Positions 11,101 through 17,386 of a stretch of DNA of 22,131 bases are shown here, piece after piece. The notes under the pieces are model-generated. The model was given only the letters and a program-made list of their open reading frames with translations. It searched no databases and had not been told where the DNA came from. Source of the stretch: JBDKJS01 sp039806065 (lineage in GTDB: Bacteria; Bacteroidota; Bacteroidia; AKYH767-A; 2013-40CM-41-45); NCBI GenBank assembly GCA_039806065.1, contig JBDKJS010000144.1, positions 1 through 22,131 of the forward strand, written 5' to 3'. Made by a program: the position numbers and the translations under genes. The stretch's first letter is position 1; each line of letters begins with the position of its first letter.

Positions 11101-12890
11101 AAAATATACCTTCTGGAAACTACCAAGTAACAGTTACAGATTTCTATGGTTGTATTGTTAATTCATTGTATAATATTAGTCAACCGCCTGCTACCATACT
11201 TTCATTGCTGGCTACTGATGTTTCATGTTATGGTGGTGCTGATGGATCGATTTCGGCAACTATTAATGGTGGTACCGGACCGTATAACTACACCTGGAGC
11301 AATGGAAGTAATGGCTCAACCTCAATTCAAAGTCTAACGGCCGGATCTTATTCTTTATTAGTTACAGATGATAATGGATGTACCACTACAATAAGCGATA
11401 CCATCTTTCAACCCAATGCCATCAGTTTAAATGCTGTTGTACTTGATGCTACTTGTTCTGGAATGTCTAATGGTGCTATAACCTCACAAGCCTCAGGCGG
11501 AACTCCACCTTTTAATTACTCATGGATGCCTAATGTGAGCAATGCATCTGTAGCTCAAAACTTAGCAAGTGGAAGCTATCAATTAACCATTTCAGATGCC
11601 AATGGATGCCAGCATCAACAGCAGTATCAGGTAAGTGTGCCCAATCCCATTGTGGCAAGTATGGCTAATCCAGATACAATTTGCATAGGTCAGCTATCCA
11701 TGCTTCAACCTATTGTTACTGGTGGAGTGCAGCCTTACAATTTTAATTGGAATACAGGAGATACCCTTTCCACATTAATTGTTTCACCATCCAACACTTC
11801 TGCCTATTCATTGGAAATCATTGACGCTAATGGTTGCACTTTCCAGCTTCCAGCTGTAACCCAGCAGGTTTTCCCTCCAATATCACTTTCTTTGAATGCC
11901 ACTTCAACCATTTGTGAGGGTGAAGTTGCCACACTCCAGGCCATAGCTTCTGGTGGAAATGGTGGCCCCTACCATTATAATTGGTCAAATGGCTCCACCG
12001 GATCATCCTTAAGCTTGGTACTGATACAATCTACTACATTTATTGTGAATGCAACAGATCAGTGCACTCAAAATATCCCGCAGCAACAAGCTACCATTCT
12101 TGTTAACCCTCTTCCTAATGTGAATTTCCAACCTTATCCTGCTAATGGATGTGTTCCATTGAGTGTTAATTTTAATTCAAATGTAAATACACCCACCGGC
12201 ACTCAATACCTCTGGGATTTTGGAAACGGAATCGTTAGTACTGATCCGAATCCTTCTATGCAGTACAATACACCTGGTGTGTTTCCAGTTCAACTCTCGT
12301 TGCTTTCGCCTGAAGGTTGTAGTAATTCACTAGCAATTGCGCAAGCGGTAGAAGCATTCCCGCTTCCTGATGCAGCATTTGATATGGATCAAAGTAGTGT
12401 GAAAATTCCTGAGGCAAATGTGAATTTTTACGATCGTAGCCTATTAGCAAATGAATGGAAATGGGATTTTGGAGATGGAAGCCCTTTGGATTATAGCCCA
12501 TTTCCCCAACATCAATATCAACAAAAAGGAATTTATACAGTTACACTTTTTGTTGAATCAAACCATCAGTGTACTGATTTTACACAATTGCAAGTACGGG
12601 TTGAAGAACAATTTCAAATATTTATCCCTAATACATTTACTCCCAACGCTGATGGATCTAACGAATTTTTCACCGTCTATGGACTTGGATTTGAAATGTT
12701 GAGTTTAGATATTTTTGATAGATGGGGAGATAAAATATTTACAACTTATGACATAAACAAAGGTTGGGATGGTGTCCCTGAAGGAAAATCAAATTTAGCG
12801 CCTGAGGATGTTTATGTGTATCTGGTTAAAGTTAAAGATATGGATGGTAATATACACCGTTACAATGGGAATGTAAATTTGGTAAAGTGA
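2187..12890 (+). CDS. Giant SprB-like repeat surface protein, T9SS type-B cargo
   Basis: Secreted cell-surface protein of 3567 residues, probably an adhesin or gliding-type filament. Order of parts: signal peptide 1-20 (SLA before Q21); CUB-like domain about 22-136, with the acidic YDELEIFDG strand at 79-87; a Cys-rich linker; a beta domain about 155-295 starting at ANDECANATNIG; another Cys-rich beta domain about 298-482; 35 SprB-like repeats about 485-3159; two divergent Ig-like units about 3160-3310; PKD domains about 3312-3394 (YLWDFGNG) and 3395-3474 (WKWDFGDG); CHU_C sorting domain 3475-3567 (IPNTFTPNADGSNEFF, then DIFDRWGDKIF). The CHU_C domain directs export and surface attachment by the type IX system. 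Flavobacterium johnsoniae SprB is of the same general kind but nearly twice as long. The frame is intact throughout. Residues 4-3405 lack lysine. No porP/sprF gene lies beside it in the window. The ATG at 2187 is chosen because it gives the signal peptide directly. Function as adhesin is inferred. Confidence 0.93.
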   Translation: MIKRLLFLMSMCLLANASLAQVYVIGNSSVNTCSGTFYDSGNNGGGYGNNESYTMTFCASTSGQCIRVAFTMFDTESGYDELEIFDGPNTGSTLLGVYSGTTLPGTITSTSGCLTFRFTSDWLFAYDGWAATLSCVNCANGNCLQTCNGGAAPANDECANATNIGLLPAPAPCPGGTGGVVNINGTNLCATAENPYTYLTGCTPAGNMASPAASVWYRFDITAPLLNISISGGVNQPNLGLYNGTNCANLIARGCAIGANGLLNTSFNGLAAGTYYLQISGGSLTDQCDFTLTLQNNFDCQGCVIQSGLTVNPPPVNGAYMAGQNVTFCYTVNDYNQTSANWLHGVVPTFGAGWNPATLVPVMPTNCSGAGTWQWINGNVTSTATGLVTGSGFYYDSPLGDLSGGYPDNNPGDNYGDNNAANTCDWTFCWSISTDPPAQCVQGASLNITIDTYGDGETGSWTSVACTQDPLTYFAAQLNCCTPPTVNVVNAGCAGASGSATGVGQGAGPWDYTWQNNTGVVLQTNININGTNTVNGLAPGNYVLLVTDANGCTSNAAFTIGSSAALNANISTSTNVSCFNGSNGAATVAVVGGTAPLSYSWSPSGGSAATASNLVAGNYTVTVTDGNGCVTNAVVNILQPTALALNAAAVPANCNGTATGSALVNANGGTGPYAYAWSPSGGSGSAAINLVAGNYTVTVTDSRGCVEQVAVSVSQPPPMIANITNTTNVLCNGTATGSITATAAGGTGPYSYQWTPSGGSTATANGLIAGNYSITITDANGCTANAGANVAQPLALTYVYGTTAATCGQANGSGFIIVNGGNGVYNYTWSPTGGNAASANNLAAGGYTIQVTDGNGCVMNAALAIGNGAGPAASLSSSNDVSCFGGSNGSASVSVVGGSGPYSYAWSPSGGNAANASGLSAGNYSVAVTDVNGCVSVVNLTINEPAAINLNINANDVICNGGNSGSATVVAIGGSGPYTYTWLPVGGNGAAANLLNSGNYTVSVTDALGCTALANVVINEPAPLALNVSAITNATCFGMGNASASVLGSGGTGVLNYNWMPGNINGASINNLYAGNYSVTLTDASGCNISIPVIIAEPAQLNLNLVNTATVSCFNASDGAATVSASGGSGAYTYTWMPGALNGNSVANLSAGLYTVSVADANGCNDQINVSISEPAELSGSIASTNDVTCSGAADGSITINASGGTGALTFAWIPVGPNSANLTGLNGGNYTCTVTDANGCAINIQATVNEPTLLVAAIDNVQHISCAGGNDGSILLSVIGGATGYSYNWLPNVSNVNVANGLGAGNYNITVTDANGCTAVLNTSIIEPSPMVANLIANQSTCGLANGSLAANVNGGTGIYTYAWNPALGNLANPTNLSAGNYNLTITDDNGCQLLMNAVVVDAPGALINSITVSDVSCFGQATGSLDALVVGGTAPLSFNWSPNGGSGTTANNLIAGNYTLTVTDGNGCVSTSNAIVTEPLQLNLNIINNSNISCFGGNDGSIITQGNGGTGPYSYDWVPNVSVNNSATGLVSGNYIVTITDANGCQQVVNSFLSQPDALASISTTSNTTCGQSNGSVAIAMNGGMAPYNYSWMPALGNVSNATGLPAANYAVTVTDANGCIHNSNLLVNAESVPLLSLNQITDVSCNGGNDGGITSSISGGVGPFTYLWAPAGGSNSMASNLAPGNYSLTVTDMNGCQSSFNATVNQPLAINLNTSASPADCNGAQTGSANVLASGGTGPYSYLWSNGNITNAISNVTAGNYQVTVTDFNGCIALAQLQVTEPDMLNAMAQTVDVDCHGSATGAIAITASGGTQPYAFSWLPNVSATNLAQNLAVGNYTVSITDLNGCNTVLLQPIAEPSALNVVINTSDVICNGDVNGSVQAIVNGGVGPYNYNWLPGNINIANLANVGAGNYSLQITDANGCNLNANTTINEPALLMANIIQTTNVTCFNGMDGTASIGVTGGTGPYNYNWNPNGGNNANASNLAAGAYSVQVIDANGCLANQNLQIAQPADLTLNTVQVDNASCFGLNDGSIVLTANGGNGGFTYTWLPNVSSQNIANGLNAGNYQAIVTDAFGCSDQLNINISEPPAIVLNTITNDATCGATNGSASVTAAGGTGGYSYNWTPGNVVAANMVNVSAGAYQITVVDGNGCSSSNFVNVGNAGAPTVNINQVTNVGCNGGSNGSASVAVSGGNAPYSYQWSPAGGNAAVAVGLVAGNYAVTVTDANGCIEGANLIITEPDPLLISPLLSHVQCNGGNDGAAQALVSGGIAPYDFTWSSGQLTAAASNLVAGNYSVFITDFNGCMANTNVTIQEPSPIQIQLAANHLLCNGASTGTITSLVNGGTGTYQYVWNPGNIISNNLNNATAGNYSLTITDANGCESTANEVLIEPAPINYNTQVVDATCNASNGSVMILPSGGSGGYTVAWQGGFPNGALLNSVVAGNYIFTITDNNNCSVQDVVAVNNAGAPSINVNAVSHVSCAGGSNGSANISVSGGAAPYSYSWIPGGATTSIVNNLSAGNYIVNVTDNNNCISSLNININAPTPLGLTTSTTQANCGQQNGSATANVVGGVGPYTYLWMPGNVISPILSNVVAGNYSLQITDANGCQMNGAAIVANAGGGIASIDNFMNPLCNGGNDGSLTAVIAGGTAPFSYAWLPGGGNNAIANQLTAGNYTVTITDAAGCIAAASYTLIDPAPIANTMNVTPSSCGFSNAAVTTQVTGGTAPYFYLWSNGSTQSSLQAINAGNYSVTISDSHGCTLPELVMINNLQGPVVNTLQLQDALCNNTPTGSISVSAASGTAPFNYSWTGMTATTPSITGLYAGTYEVLVSDANGCSTTLSFNIQEPLPLSNVMNATDAHCALPNGGLAATVAGGSAPYNFLWTPGNFNSPSLTSVFAGNYQLQVTDNNGCLFIDQAVVADLPPGSIVVNNIVDVACYSDSTGSIAISLSGGTAPFNYLWSNGATQAAIQNIPSGNYQVTVTDFYGCIVNSLYNISQPPATILSLLATDVSCYGGADGSISATINGGTGPYNYTWSNGSNGSTSIQSLTAGSYSLLVTDDNGCTTTISDTIFQPNAISLNAVVLDATCSGMSNGAITSQASGGTPPFNYSWMPNVSNASVAQNLASGSYQLTISDANGCQHQQQYQVSVPNPIVASMANPDTICIGQLSMLQPIVTGGVQPYNFNWNTGDTLSTLIVSPSNTSAYSLEIIDANGCTFQLPAVTQQVFPPISLSLNATSTICEGEVATLQAIASGGNGGPYHYNWSNGSTGSSLSLVLIQSTTFIVNATDQCTQNIPQQQATILVNPLPNVNFQPYPANGCVPLSVNFNSNVNTPTGTQYLWDFGNGIVSTDPNPSMQYNTPGVFPVQLSLLSPEGCSNSLAIAQAVEAFPLPDAAFDMDQSSVKIPEANVNFYDRSLLANEWKWDFGDGSPLDYSPFPQHQYQQKGIYTVTLFVESNHQCTDFTQLQVRVEEQFQIFIPNTFTPNADGSNEFFTVYGLGFEMLSLDIFDRWGDKIFTTYDINKGWDGVPEGKSNLAPEDVYVYLVKVKDMDGNIHRYNGNVNLVK
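3642..11660 (+). repeat. Tandem array of 35 coding repeats, about 228 bp each
   Basis: In-frame array inside the giant gene, averaging 76 codons per unit and diverged at DNA level. The unit reads roughly: xxVSCxGGxxGS, a beta stretch, GGTGPYxYxWxPxGG, about 12 variable residues, AGNYxVTVTDANGC, about 10 residues, then EPxxLxxxI. This is the SprB repeat pattern. Every unit keeps two cysteines, one near its start and one in the NGC or NNC end motif. Units 5, 12, 15, 22, 26, 28, 30 and 32 form a distinct subtype: one residue shorter at the first cysteine (CGQxNGS type) and with an NAGAP-like linker in place of EP. Unit 1 is atypical. I counted units by eye from the NGC-type motif; the exact boundaries are a convention. 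Confidence 0.9.
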
Positions 12891-12900
12891 AACATTAGTA

Positions 12901-12926
12901 AATTAGCACTTCATTCATTGCTAAAA
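12901..12926. terminator. Weak hairpin between convergent genes
   Basis: TTAGCA (12903-12908) can pair with TGCTAA (12919-12924) around a 10-base loop, in the 37-base gap between the stop codons of the giant gene and the phosphatase gene. AT-rich flanks follow on both strands (ATTTATTGTTTT on plus, TTTACTAATGTTT on minus), but there is no clean T run. It may serve as a weak bidirectional terminator; position is the main support. Confidence 0.35.
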
Positions 12927-12927
12927 T

Positions 12928-13854
12928 TTATTGTTTTATAAAATGACTAAATAATACACCTTCTTTTAAAGCATATTTTGAAAGTTTGAAATGATCAAAT
13001 GAGTAGCTGTGTAGGATGTAATTGGTGAAAATGCTAGCTAATACAACCATGTCAACTCGCATTGCTAAGAGCCCTTTCATTTTTTTCCTTTCCGAAAGAG
13101 TTGATTTTAACAATACCTTATGAAGAGTGAAGTATTCCTTCATATCAAAAGTATATTGTTTTTTGTTTTTTAAAATATCTTTATTTTCGTTTTTCCAACC
13201 AATGATTGAAGCAAATGTGTCAAATGATCCACTACTACCAATTAGCGTATTGGGTTTGTATTTTTTAATGGCAGTGCTTAAGTCCTTTAGTTCTTTATCT
13301 AAATAATTGTTAATTAAATTTATTTTTAAAATTTCAATTGGATTAGATGGGCTAAATTTTGCCAGAAGCCTGGCAGCGCCTATGTTGTAGCTTTTTTTCC
13401 ATAAAATTTTCTTGCCGGTAGTAATAATAAATTCTGTACTTCCTCCTCCTATGTCCATGATTAATGAAACTGAATCAATAGCTATACAATTGTTCACTCC
13501 AATAGCAATGTAATTGGCTTCTTTGTTGCCATCAATCACACTCAATGTGATTCCAATATTTTTTGCAGCTTTTAAAAATAAATTTTTATTTGATGAACTT
13601 CTAATTGCAGAAGTAGCTATGGCTTTATAGTGCACCACTCCATGTTTCGTCATGGTAGCTTTAAAGTGTTTGAGTATTGAAATCCCTCGATCAAATGCTT
13701 GGGGTGCAATGATGTTTGTATTAATTCCCCCTTCACCTAATTTAGAAGCCATTTTACTTTTGTGGAGTATTTTAAATTTTCCATTAGGGTTTTGCTGCAC
13801 TATCAATAAATGGAAAGTGTTGGTTCCTAAATCTAAAATTGCAATAGGACTCAT
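12928..13854 (-). CDS. Ppx/GppA-family phosphatase, short form
   Basis: Member of the exopolyphosphatase / pppGpp phosphatase family (ASKHA fold), 308 residues, cytoplasmic. It would hydrolyse terminal phosphate from polyphosphate or pppGpp; sequence alone does not decide which. Visible motifs: phosphate loop DLGTNTFHLL at 8-17, ATSAIRSSSN at 80-89, a glutamate at 112 (GNKEANYIA) where the catalytic Glu is expected, second phosphate loop MDIGGGSTEFI at 133-143, GSSGSFDTFA at 206-215, and RVDMVVLASIF at 266-276. It contains only the two-lobe catalytic core. The about 200-residue C-terminal extension of the roughly 510-residue E. coli Ppx is absent, as is usual for short bacterial forms. The start lies one base after the stop codon of the permease gene, so the two are likely translationally coupled. 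It is the last gene of the leftward operon. Confidence 0.9.
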   Translation of the reverse strand: MSPIAILDLGTNTFHLLIVQQNPNGKFKILHKSKMASKLGEGGINTNIIAPQAFDRGISILKHFKATMTKHGVVHYKAIATSAIRSSSNKNLFLKAAKNIGITLSVIDGNKEANYIAIGVNNCIAIDSVSLIMDIGGGSTEFIITTGKKILWKKSYNIGAARLLAKFSPSNPIEILKINLINNYLDKELKDLSTAIKKYKPNTLIGSSGSFDTFASIIGWKNENKDILKNKKQYTFDMKEYFTLHKVLLKSTLSERKKMKGLLAMRVDMVVLASIFTNYILHSYSFDHFKLSKYALKEGVLFSHFIKQ

Positions 13855-13855
13855 G

Positions 13856-15166
13856 CTATGAATACTTTATCCATTTCCACAACTCCTTGTAGTTCACTTT
13901 TTTTCCATACATCAGCACTCCGGTTCTGTATATTTTTCCGGCTAGCCAAGTGGTAAAAATAAAACCAATGATCAGCAGTGAGATGGATAAAGCTATTTGC
14001 CATACAGGAACTTCAAATGGTAAGCGAACCATCATTACGATAGGTGATGTAAAAGGGATGATGCTGAACCAAAATGCCAGTGGCCCATGAGGATTGTTAA
14101 TGATATTGGCAGAAACAATGTAAGATAGAATGAGTGGAATTGTTATTGGAATCATAAATTGCTGTGTATCTGTTTCGGAATCAACAGCAGCTCCAATTGC
14201 GGCAAATAAGGCACCATAAAGCAAATATCCTCCAAGAAAGTATATGAGAAAACAAATAAGCACTTTAGTGACTGGAATATTAGCAAGCATTTTATCAATC
14301 TTATCTTCACTGGTATTTTTTTTAACCACATCATCAATATTTGCATCTAGGGCGCCATTCATTGGCACGGTTCGCGTTACTTGATCTATTTTATCTTTCA
14401 TCATAATGGATGATACCACAGTGGTTACGCCAAAAGTAAGTCCTATCCATAAAATAAACTGGGTTAGACCCACCATTGCTATGCCTATAATTTTTCCTAG
14501 CATTAGCTCAAAAGGCTTTACACTACTTACTATCACCTCTACAATTCTTGACATTTTTTCCTCCATCACGCCCCGCATTACTTGTGCACCATACAAAAAT
14601 ATAAAGAGATATATTAATAATCCTCCAACGAAACCAACGGCCGTGGTAGCTTCGCTACTTGTTTCTTTATTTTCTAAATTTCTAGTTTGTATGTTCACAT
14701 TGGATTTAATTCTTTTAAGCTTTTCAGGATCTATACCTTCACTCAAATAAAGTTGGTTGTTTAACTCCCTTTCTATTTCGTTAGTCATCTTGCTGAGCAT
14801 GGTAAGGCTTGGCTGCTGTTTGCTTAAGAATTGAATTTTATCTTGAAGCACTTTAGGATCGGATATTGGTGGTATGTACAATAAACCGTAATACTCATTT
14901 TTAATTACATCTTTCTTTACCATTTCCAGATCTCCTTCTGTCATGATAAATTTAATGTTTTTATCATCTTTAAGCTTGCCTCTGGTTATACCAATTTCAT
15001 CTTTGACTAATATTTTTCTGACTTCATTGTCAAGTGTACTGAAATAAATACTACCTGCCAATACACCTCCCATTAATATTGGCCCCAAAAAAGTCATGAT
15101 GATGAAACTTTTTTTCTTCACTCGACTGAGATATTCTCGTTGGATAATTAATAAAATTTTATTCAT
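13856..15166 (-). CDS. ABC-2 type (NatB-like) transporter permease
   Basis: Membrane subunit of an ABC exporter of the NatB class (436 residues). An N-terminal cytoplasmic stretch (QREYLSRVKKKSF) precedes a membrane helix near 21-42. A soluble extracytoplasmic region follows to about 175. Further helices lie near 176-199, 223-252, 301-328, 336-355, 362-383 and 387-410. The family signature EEKMSRIVEVIVSS continues into LMLGKIIGIA at 202-230. The loop between about 255 and 298 is long and polar. The start lies 15 bases after the stop of the ATPase gene, its obvious partner. Substrate is unknown; NatAB in Bacillus exports sodium, but many relatives do other things, so I would not assign sodium here. 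Confidence 0.9.
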   Translation of the reverse strand: MNKILLIIQREYLSRVKKKSFIIMTFLGPILMGGVLAGSIYFSTLDNEVRKILVKDEIGITRGKLKDDKNIKFIMTEGDLEMVKKDVIKNEYYGLLYIPPISDPKVLQDKIQFLSKQQPSLTMLSKMTNEIERELNNQLYLSEGIDPEKLKRIKSNVNIQTRNLENKETSSEATTAVGFVGGLLIYLFIFLYGAQVMRGVMEEKMSRIVEVIVSSVKPFELMLGKIIGIAMVGLTQFILWIGLTFGVTTVVSSIMMKDKIDQVTRTVPMNGALDANIDDVVKKNTSEDKIDKMLANIPVTKVLICFLIYFLGGYLLYGALFAAIGAAVDSETDTQQFMIPITIPLILSYIVSANIINNPHGPLAFWFSIIPFTSPIVMMVRLPFEVPVWQIALSISLLIIGFIFTTWLAGKIYRTGVLMYGKKVNYKELWKWIKYS

Positions 15167-15181
15167 TGTCTAATTAATTAT

Positions 15182-16111
15182 TTATTTAATAGAACTTGAC
15201 TGTTCAATTGTTTTGATAAAAATATCACTCATACTTGGTATGAGCTCAGTAAATGATTCGATTTCTACATGGGGCAATAGCGTTTGTAAAAGTTGATTTG
15301 TGTTGTTTCCATGAAGTAGTTTTACCTTGGCTATATTTATTTCTCCCATTGATGCATTGCTTATTAATTCATATCCGCTCCAGAGCGCTGTAGTAAAAGA
15401 AATTACATTTCCTTTATATTTTATTTCATAAGTGTGGCTTCTATTGCTATTCTTTACTTGGTGGATGTCACCTTCTAAAATCACATTCGATTTATTGATT
15501 AGGGCTATATGTGTACACAGTTCTTCTACACTTTCCATTCTATGAGTAGATAAAACTATTGTAGTGCCTGATTTTTTTAATTCTAGTAATTCATTTTTAA
15601 TAAGTTCAGCATTGATTGGGTCGAATCCGGTAAAAGGTTCATCTAATATGATGAACTTTGGTTGGTGAAGTATGGTAATAATAAATTGAACTTTTTGTGC
15701 CATGCCTTTACTGAGGTCTTCTACTTTCTTATTCCACCAAGATTGTATTTCAAATTTTTCAAACCAATATTTCAATTGTTTGTTGGCTTCATTACTGTTT
15801 AATCCTTTGAGTTTTGCTAGGTATACGGCTTGTTCTCCTATTTCCATTTTTTTATAAAGGCCACGTTCCTCAGGTAGGTAGCCCATTTCATTGATATGAA
15901 GTGTGGAAAGTGGCATGCCATTGAACAAAATTTTTCCTTCATCTGGTGCGGTTATTTGTGTAATTATTCGAATGAGCGATGTTTTACCTGCTCCATTTGG
16001 ACCCAATAGTCCAAAAACACTCCCAGTGGGAATTTCTAAACTTACACCATTGAGTGCAGTGTGTTGGGCATATCGCTTTACTACTTTTTGTATACTGAGT
16101 ATGCTGCTCAT
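15182..16111 (-). CDS. ABC transporter ATP-binding protein (NatA-like)
   Basis: Cytoplasmic ATPase of an ABC-2 exporter, 309 residues, pairing with the permease encoded next. Walker A GPNGAGKTS is at 37-45, the YLPEERGLY segment typical of NatA-type ATPases at 78-86, the ABC signature LSKGM at 133-137, Walker B IILDEP at 154-159 with D157 and E158, and the switch histidine H190 in STHRM. The last ~85 residues (from about 222) form the small C-terminal domain seen in this subgroup (DUF4162-like). All catalytic residues are present. It starts 7 bases after the stop of the HD-domain gene and ends 15 bases before the permease start. Confidence 0.93.
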   Translation of the reverse strand: MSSILSIQKVVKRYAQHTALNGVSLEIPTGSVFGLLGPNGAGKTSLIRIITQITAPDEGKILFNGMPLSTLHINEMGYLPEERGLYKKMEIGEQAVYLAKLKGLNSNEANKQLKYWFEKFEIQSWWNKKVEDLSKGMAQKVQFIITILHQPKFIILDEPFTGFDPINAELIKNELLELKKSGTTIVLSTHRMESVEELCTHIALINKSNVILEGDIHQVKNSNRSHTYEIKYKGNVISFTTALWSGYELISNASMGEINIAKVKLLHGNNTNQLLQTLLPHVEIESFTELIPSMSDIFIKTIEQSSSIK

Positions 16112-16118
16112 ATTTTTT

Positions 16119-17348
16119 CTAAATTATTTCTTTAGGAAAGCAAATGTAATACTTTTCGACTGGGCGAGATAGTGCCTTTAGACTTAAATTGTCTGTAGCA
16201 TCAGCGATGTCTATAATTTCATTTTGCTTTGTAACGATGTTGATTTGATCATCTGATGGGGAATAGGCATGGTTACTGAGTTTGCCTGCAATAAAATAAT
16301 AGTGTAAATCATTGTCATTAATTTTAAAGAATGATTTTATTTTTTGCTTTGTTTCAATTATTTCTTCTTGAGCAAACGGTTCGTTACTCATTGATAATTT
16401 AAATAACCTTCGTGTAAACATTCTTGTACAAAGTTGAGAAAGAATTGGGTCACTATCATTGGCCCATACTTTTACTCCTGTTGTAATATCACTATCATCT
16501 AGCAAGGCAAAGTTGGGTAGCAGTGAATCATCATCCCTGAATGAGGTAATGGTATAGTCTGTGGCCAAGAATATTTTTAAAGCTGGTGTACAAAATATTT
16601 GTTTGCCAGATCTAACTAGCTCTTTGGCCCTTTTCAATATATTAATCAACATGTTTTCTGCACTCACTACCGTTTTGTGCAAGTACACTTGCCAATACAT
16701 GAGTCTTCTGGATACTATAAATTTTTCAATTGAATAAATGCCTTTAGCTTCTATTACTAACTCATCTTTTCTAAGGTCTAACATTTTTATAATTCTCTCA
16801 CTGCTAATAATTCCTTCGCTAACTCCTGTAAAAAAACTATCTCTGTTCAAATAGTCAAGTCTATCCATATCAAGTTGACTGCTCACCAAGCTGTGTAAAA
16901 ACTTTTTAGGATAAGTGCCCTTGAAGATTGCTATGGCATCATGTAGTTGTTCGTTAAAGTGTTTGTTCAACTCATTCATGAATAGTAAACTTAATTCTTC
17001 ATGGTGAATTCCTTTCACAATACTATCTTCCAAGGCATGACTGAAAGGACCGTGGCCGATATCGTGAAGTAGAATAGCTGCCTGCGCTGCTATTTCTTCA
17101 TTGTAAGTAATGCTTATACCTTTATTTCTTAGCGTATCAATGGCTTGCTTCATTAAATGCATGGCCCCAAGTGCATGGTGAAACCGGCTATGATTGGCTC
17201 CTGGATAAACCAAATTAGTCATTCCTAATTGTCTTATTCTTCTTAGTCTTTGAAAGTAGGGATGGTCAATAATGGGAATTAATTCGCCAGGAAGATTGAT
17301 AAATCCGTAAAGTGGATCGTTCAGTATTTTAGTGTTTTTTCTTTGCAC
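16119..17348 (-). CDS. HD-domain phosphohydrolase (dNTPase-like, COG1078 type)
   Basis: Cytoplasmic metal-dependent phosphohydrolase of 409 residues, related to dNTP triphosphohydrolases and SAMHD1; substrate not proven. The N-terminal DPLYGFINLPGEL and YFQRLRRIRQLG match the family. Metal and catalytic positions are visible as HH at 58-59, HD at 95-96 (LLHDIGHGPFSHALE), and LDMDRLDYLNRDS at 159-171 carrying the late aspartate. All HD-motif residues are present, so it should be active. In many Bacteroidota I recall this gene upstream of lpxD and other lipid A genes; here an ABC exporter follows instead. The gap to the preceding gene is 38 bases, the largest in the operon. Confidence 0.9.
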   Translation of the reverse strand: MQRKNTKILNDPLYGFINLPGELIPIIDHPYFQRLRRIRQLGMTNLVYPGANHSRFHHALGAMHLMKQAIDTLRNKGISITYNEEIAAQAAILLHDIGHGPFSHALEDSIVKGIHHEELSLLFMNELNKHFNEQLHDAIAIFKGTYPKKFLHSLVSSQLDMDRLDYLNRDSFFTGVSEGIISSERIIKMLDLRKDELVIEAKGIYSIEKFIVSRRLMYWQVYLHKTVVSAENMLINILKRAKELVRSGKQIFCTPALKIFLATDYTITSFRDDDSLLPNFALLDDSDITTGVKVWANDSDPILSQLCTRMFTRRLFKLSMSNEPFAQEEIIETKQKIKSFFKINDNDLHYYFIAGKLSNHAYSPSDDQINIVTKQNEIIDIADATDNLSLKALSRPVEKYYICFPKEII

Positions 17349-17386
17349 CTTGCTAAGGTAAATTATTTTATTCTATCTACAGCATA

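Noticed and set aside
3642..11660. Tandem repeats as a CRISPR array or DNA satellite
   Set aside because: The period is about 228 bases, units differ strongly in DNA, and conservation is at the protein level in one open frame, so this is a coding domain array.
14406..14750. Plus-strand ORFs inside the operon genes (14406-14750, 15903-16172, 13652-13861, 21207-21410)
   Set aside because: They are shadows of the ABC, Ppx and beta-mannosidase genes, whose motifs and family lengths are convincing on the minus strand.
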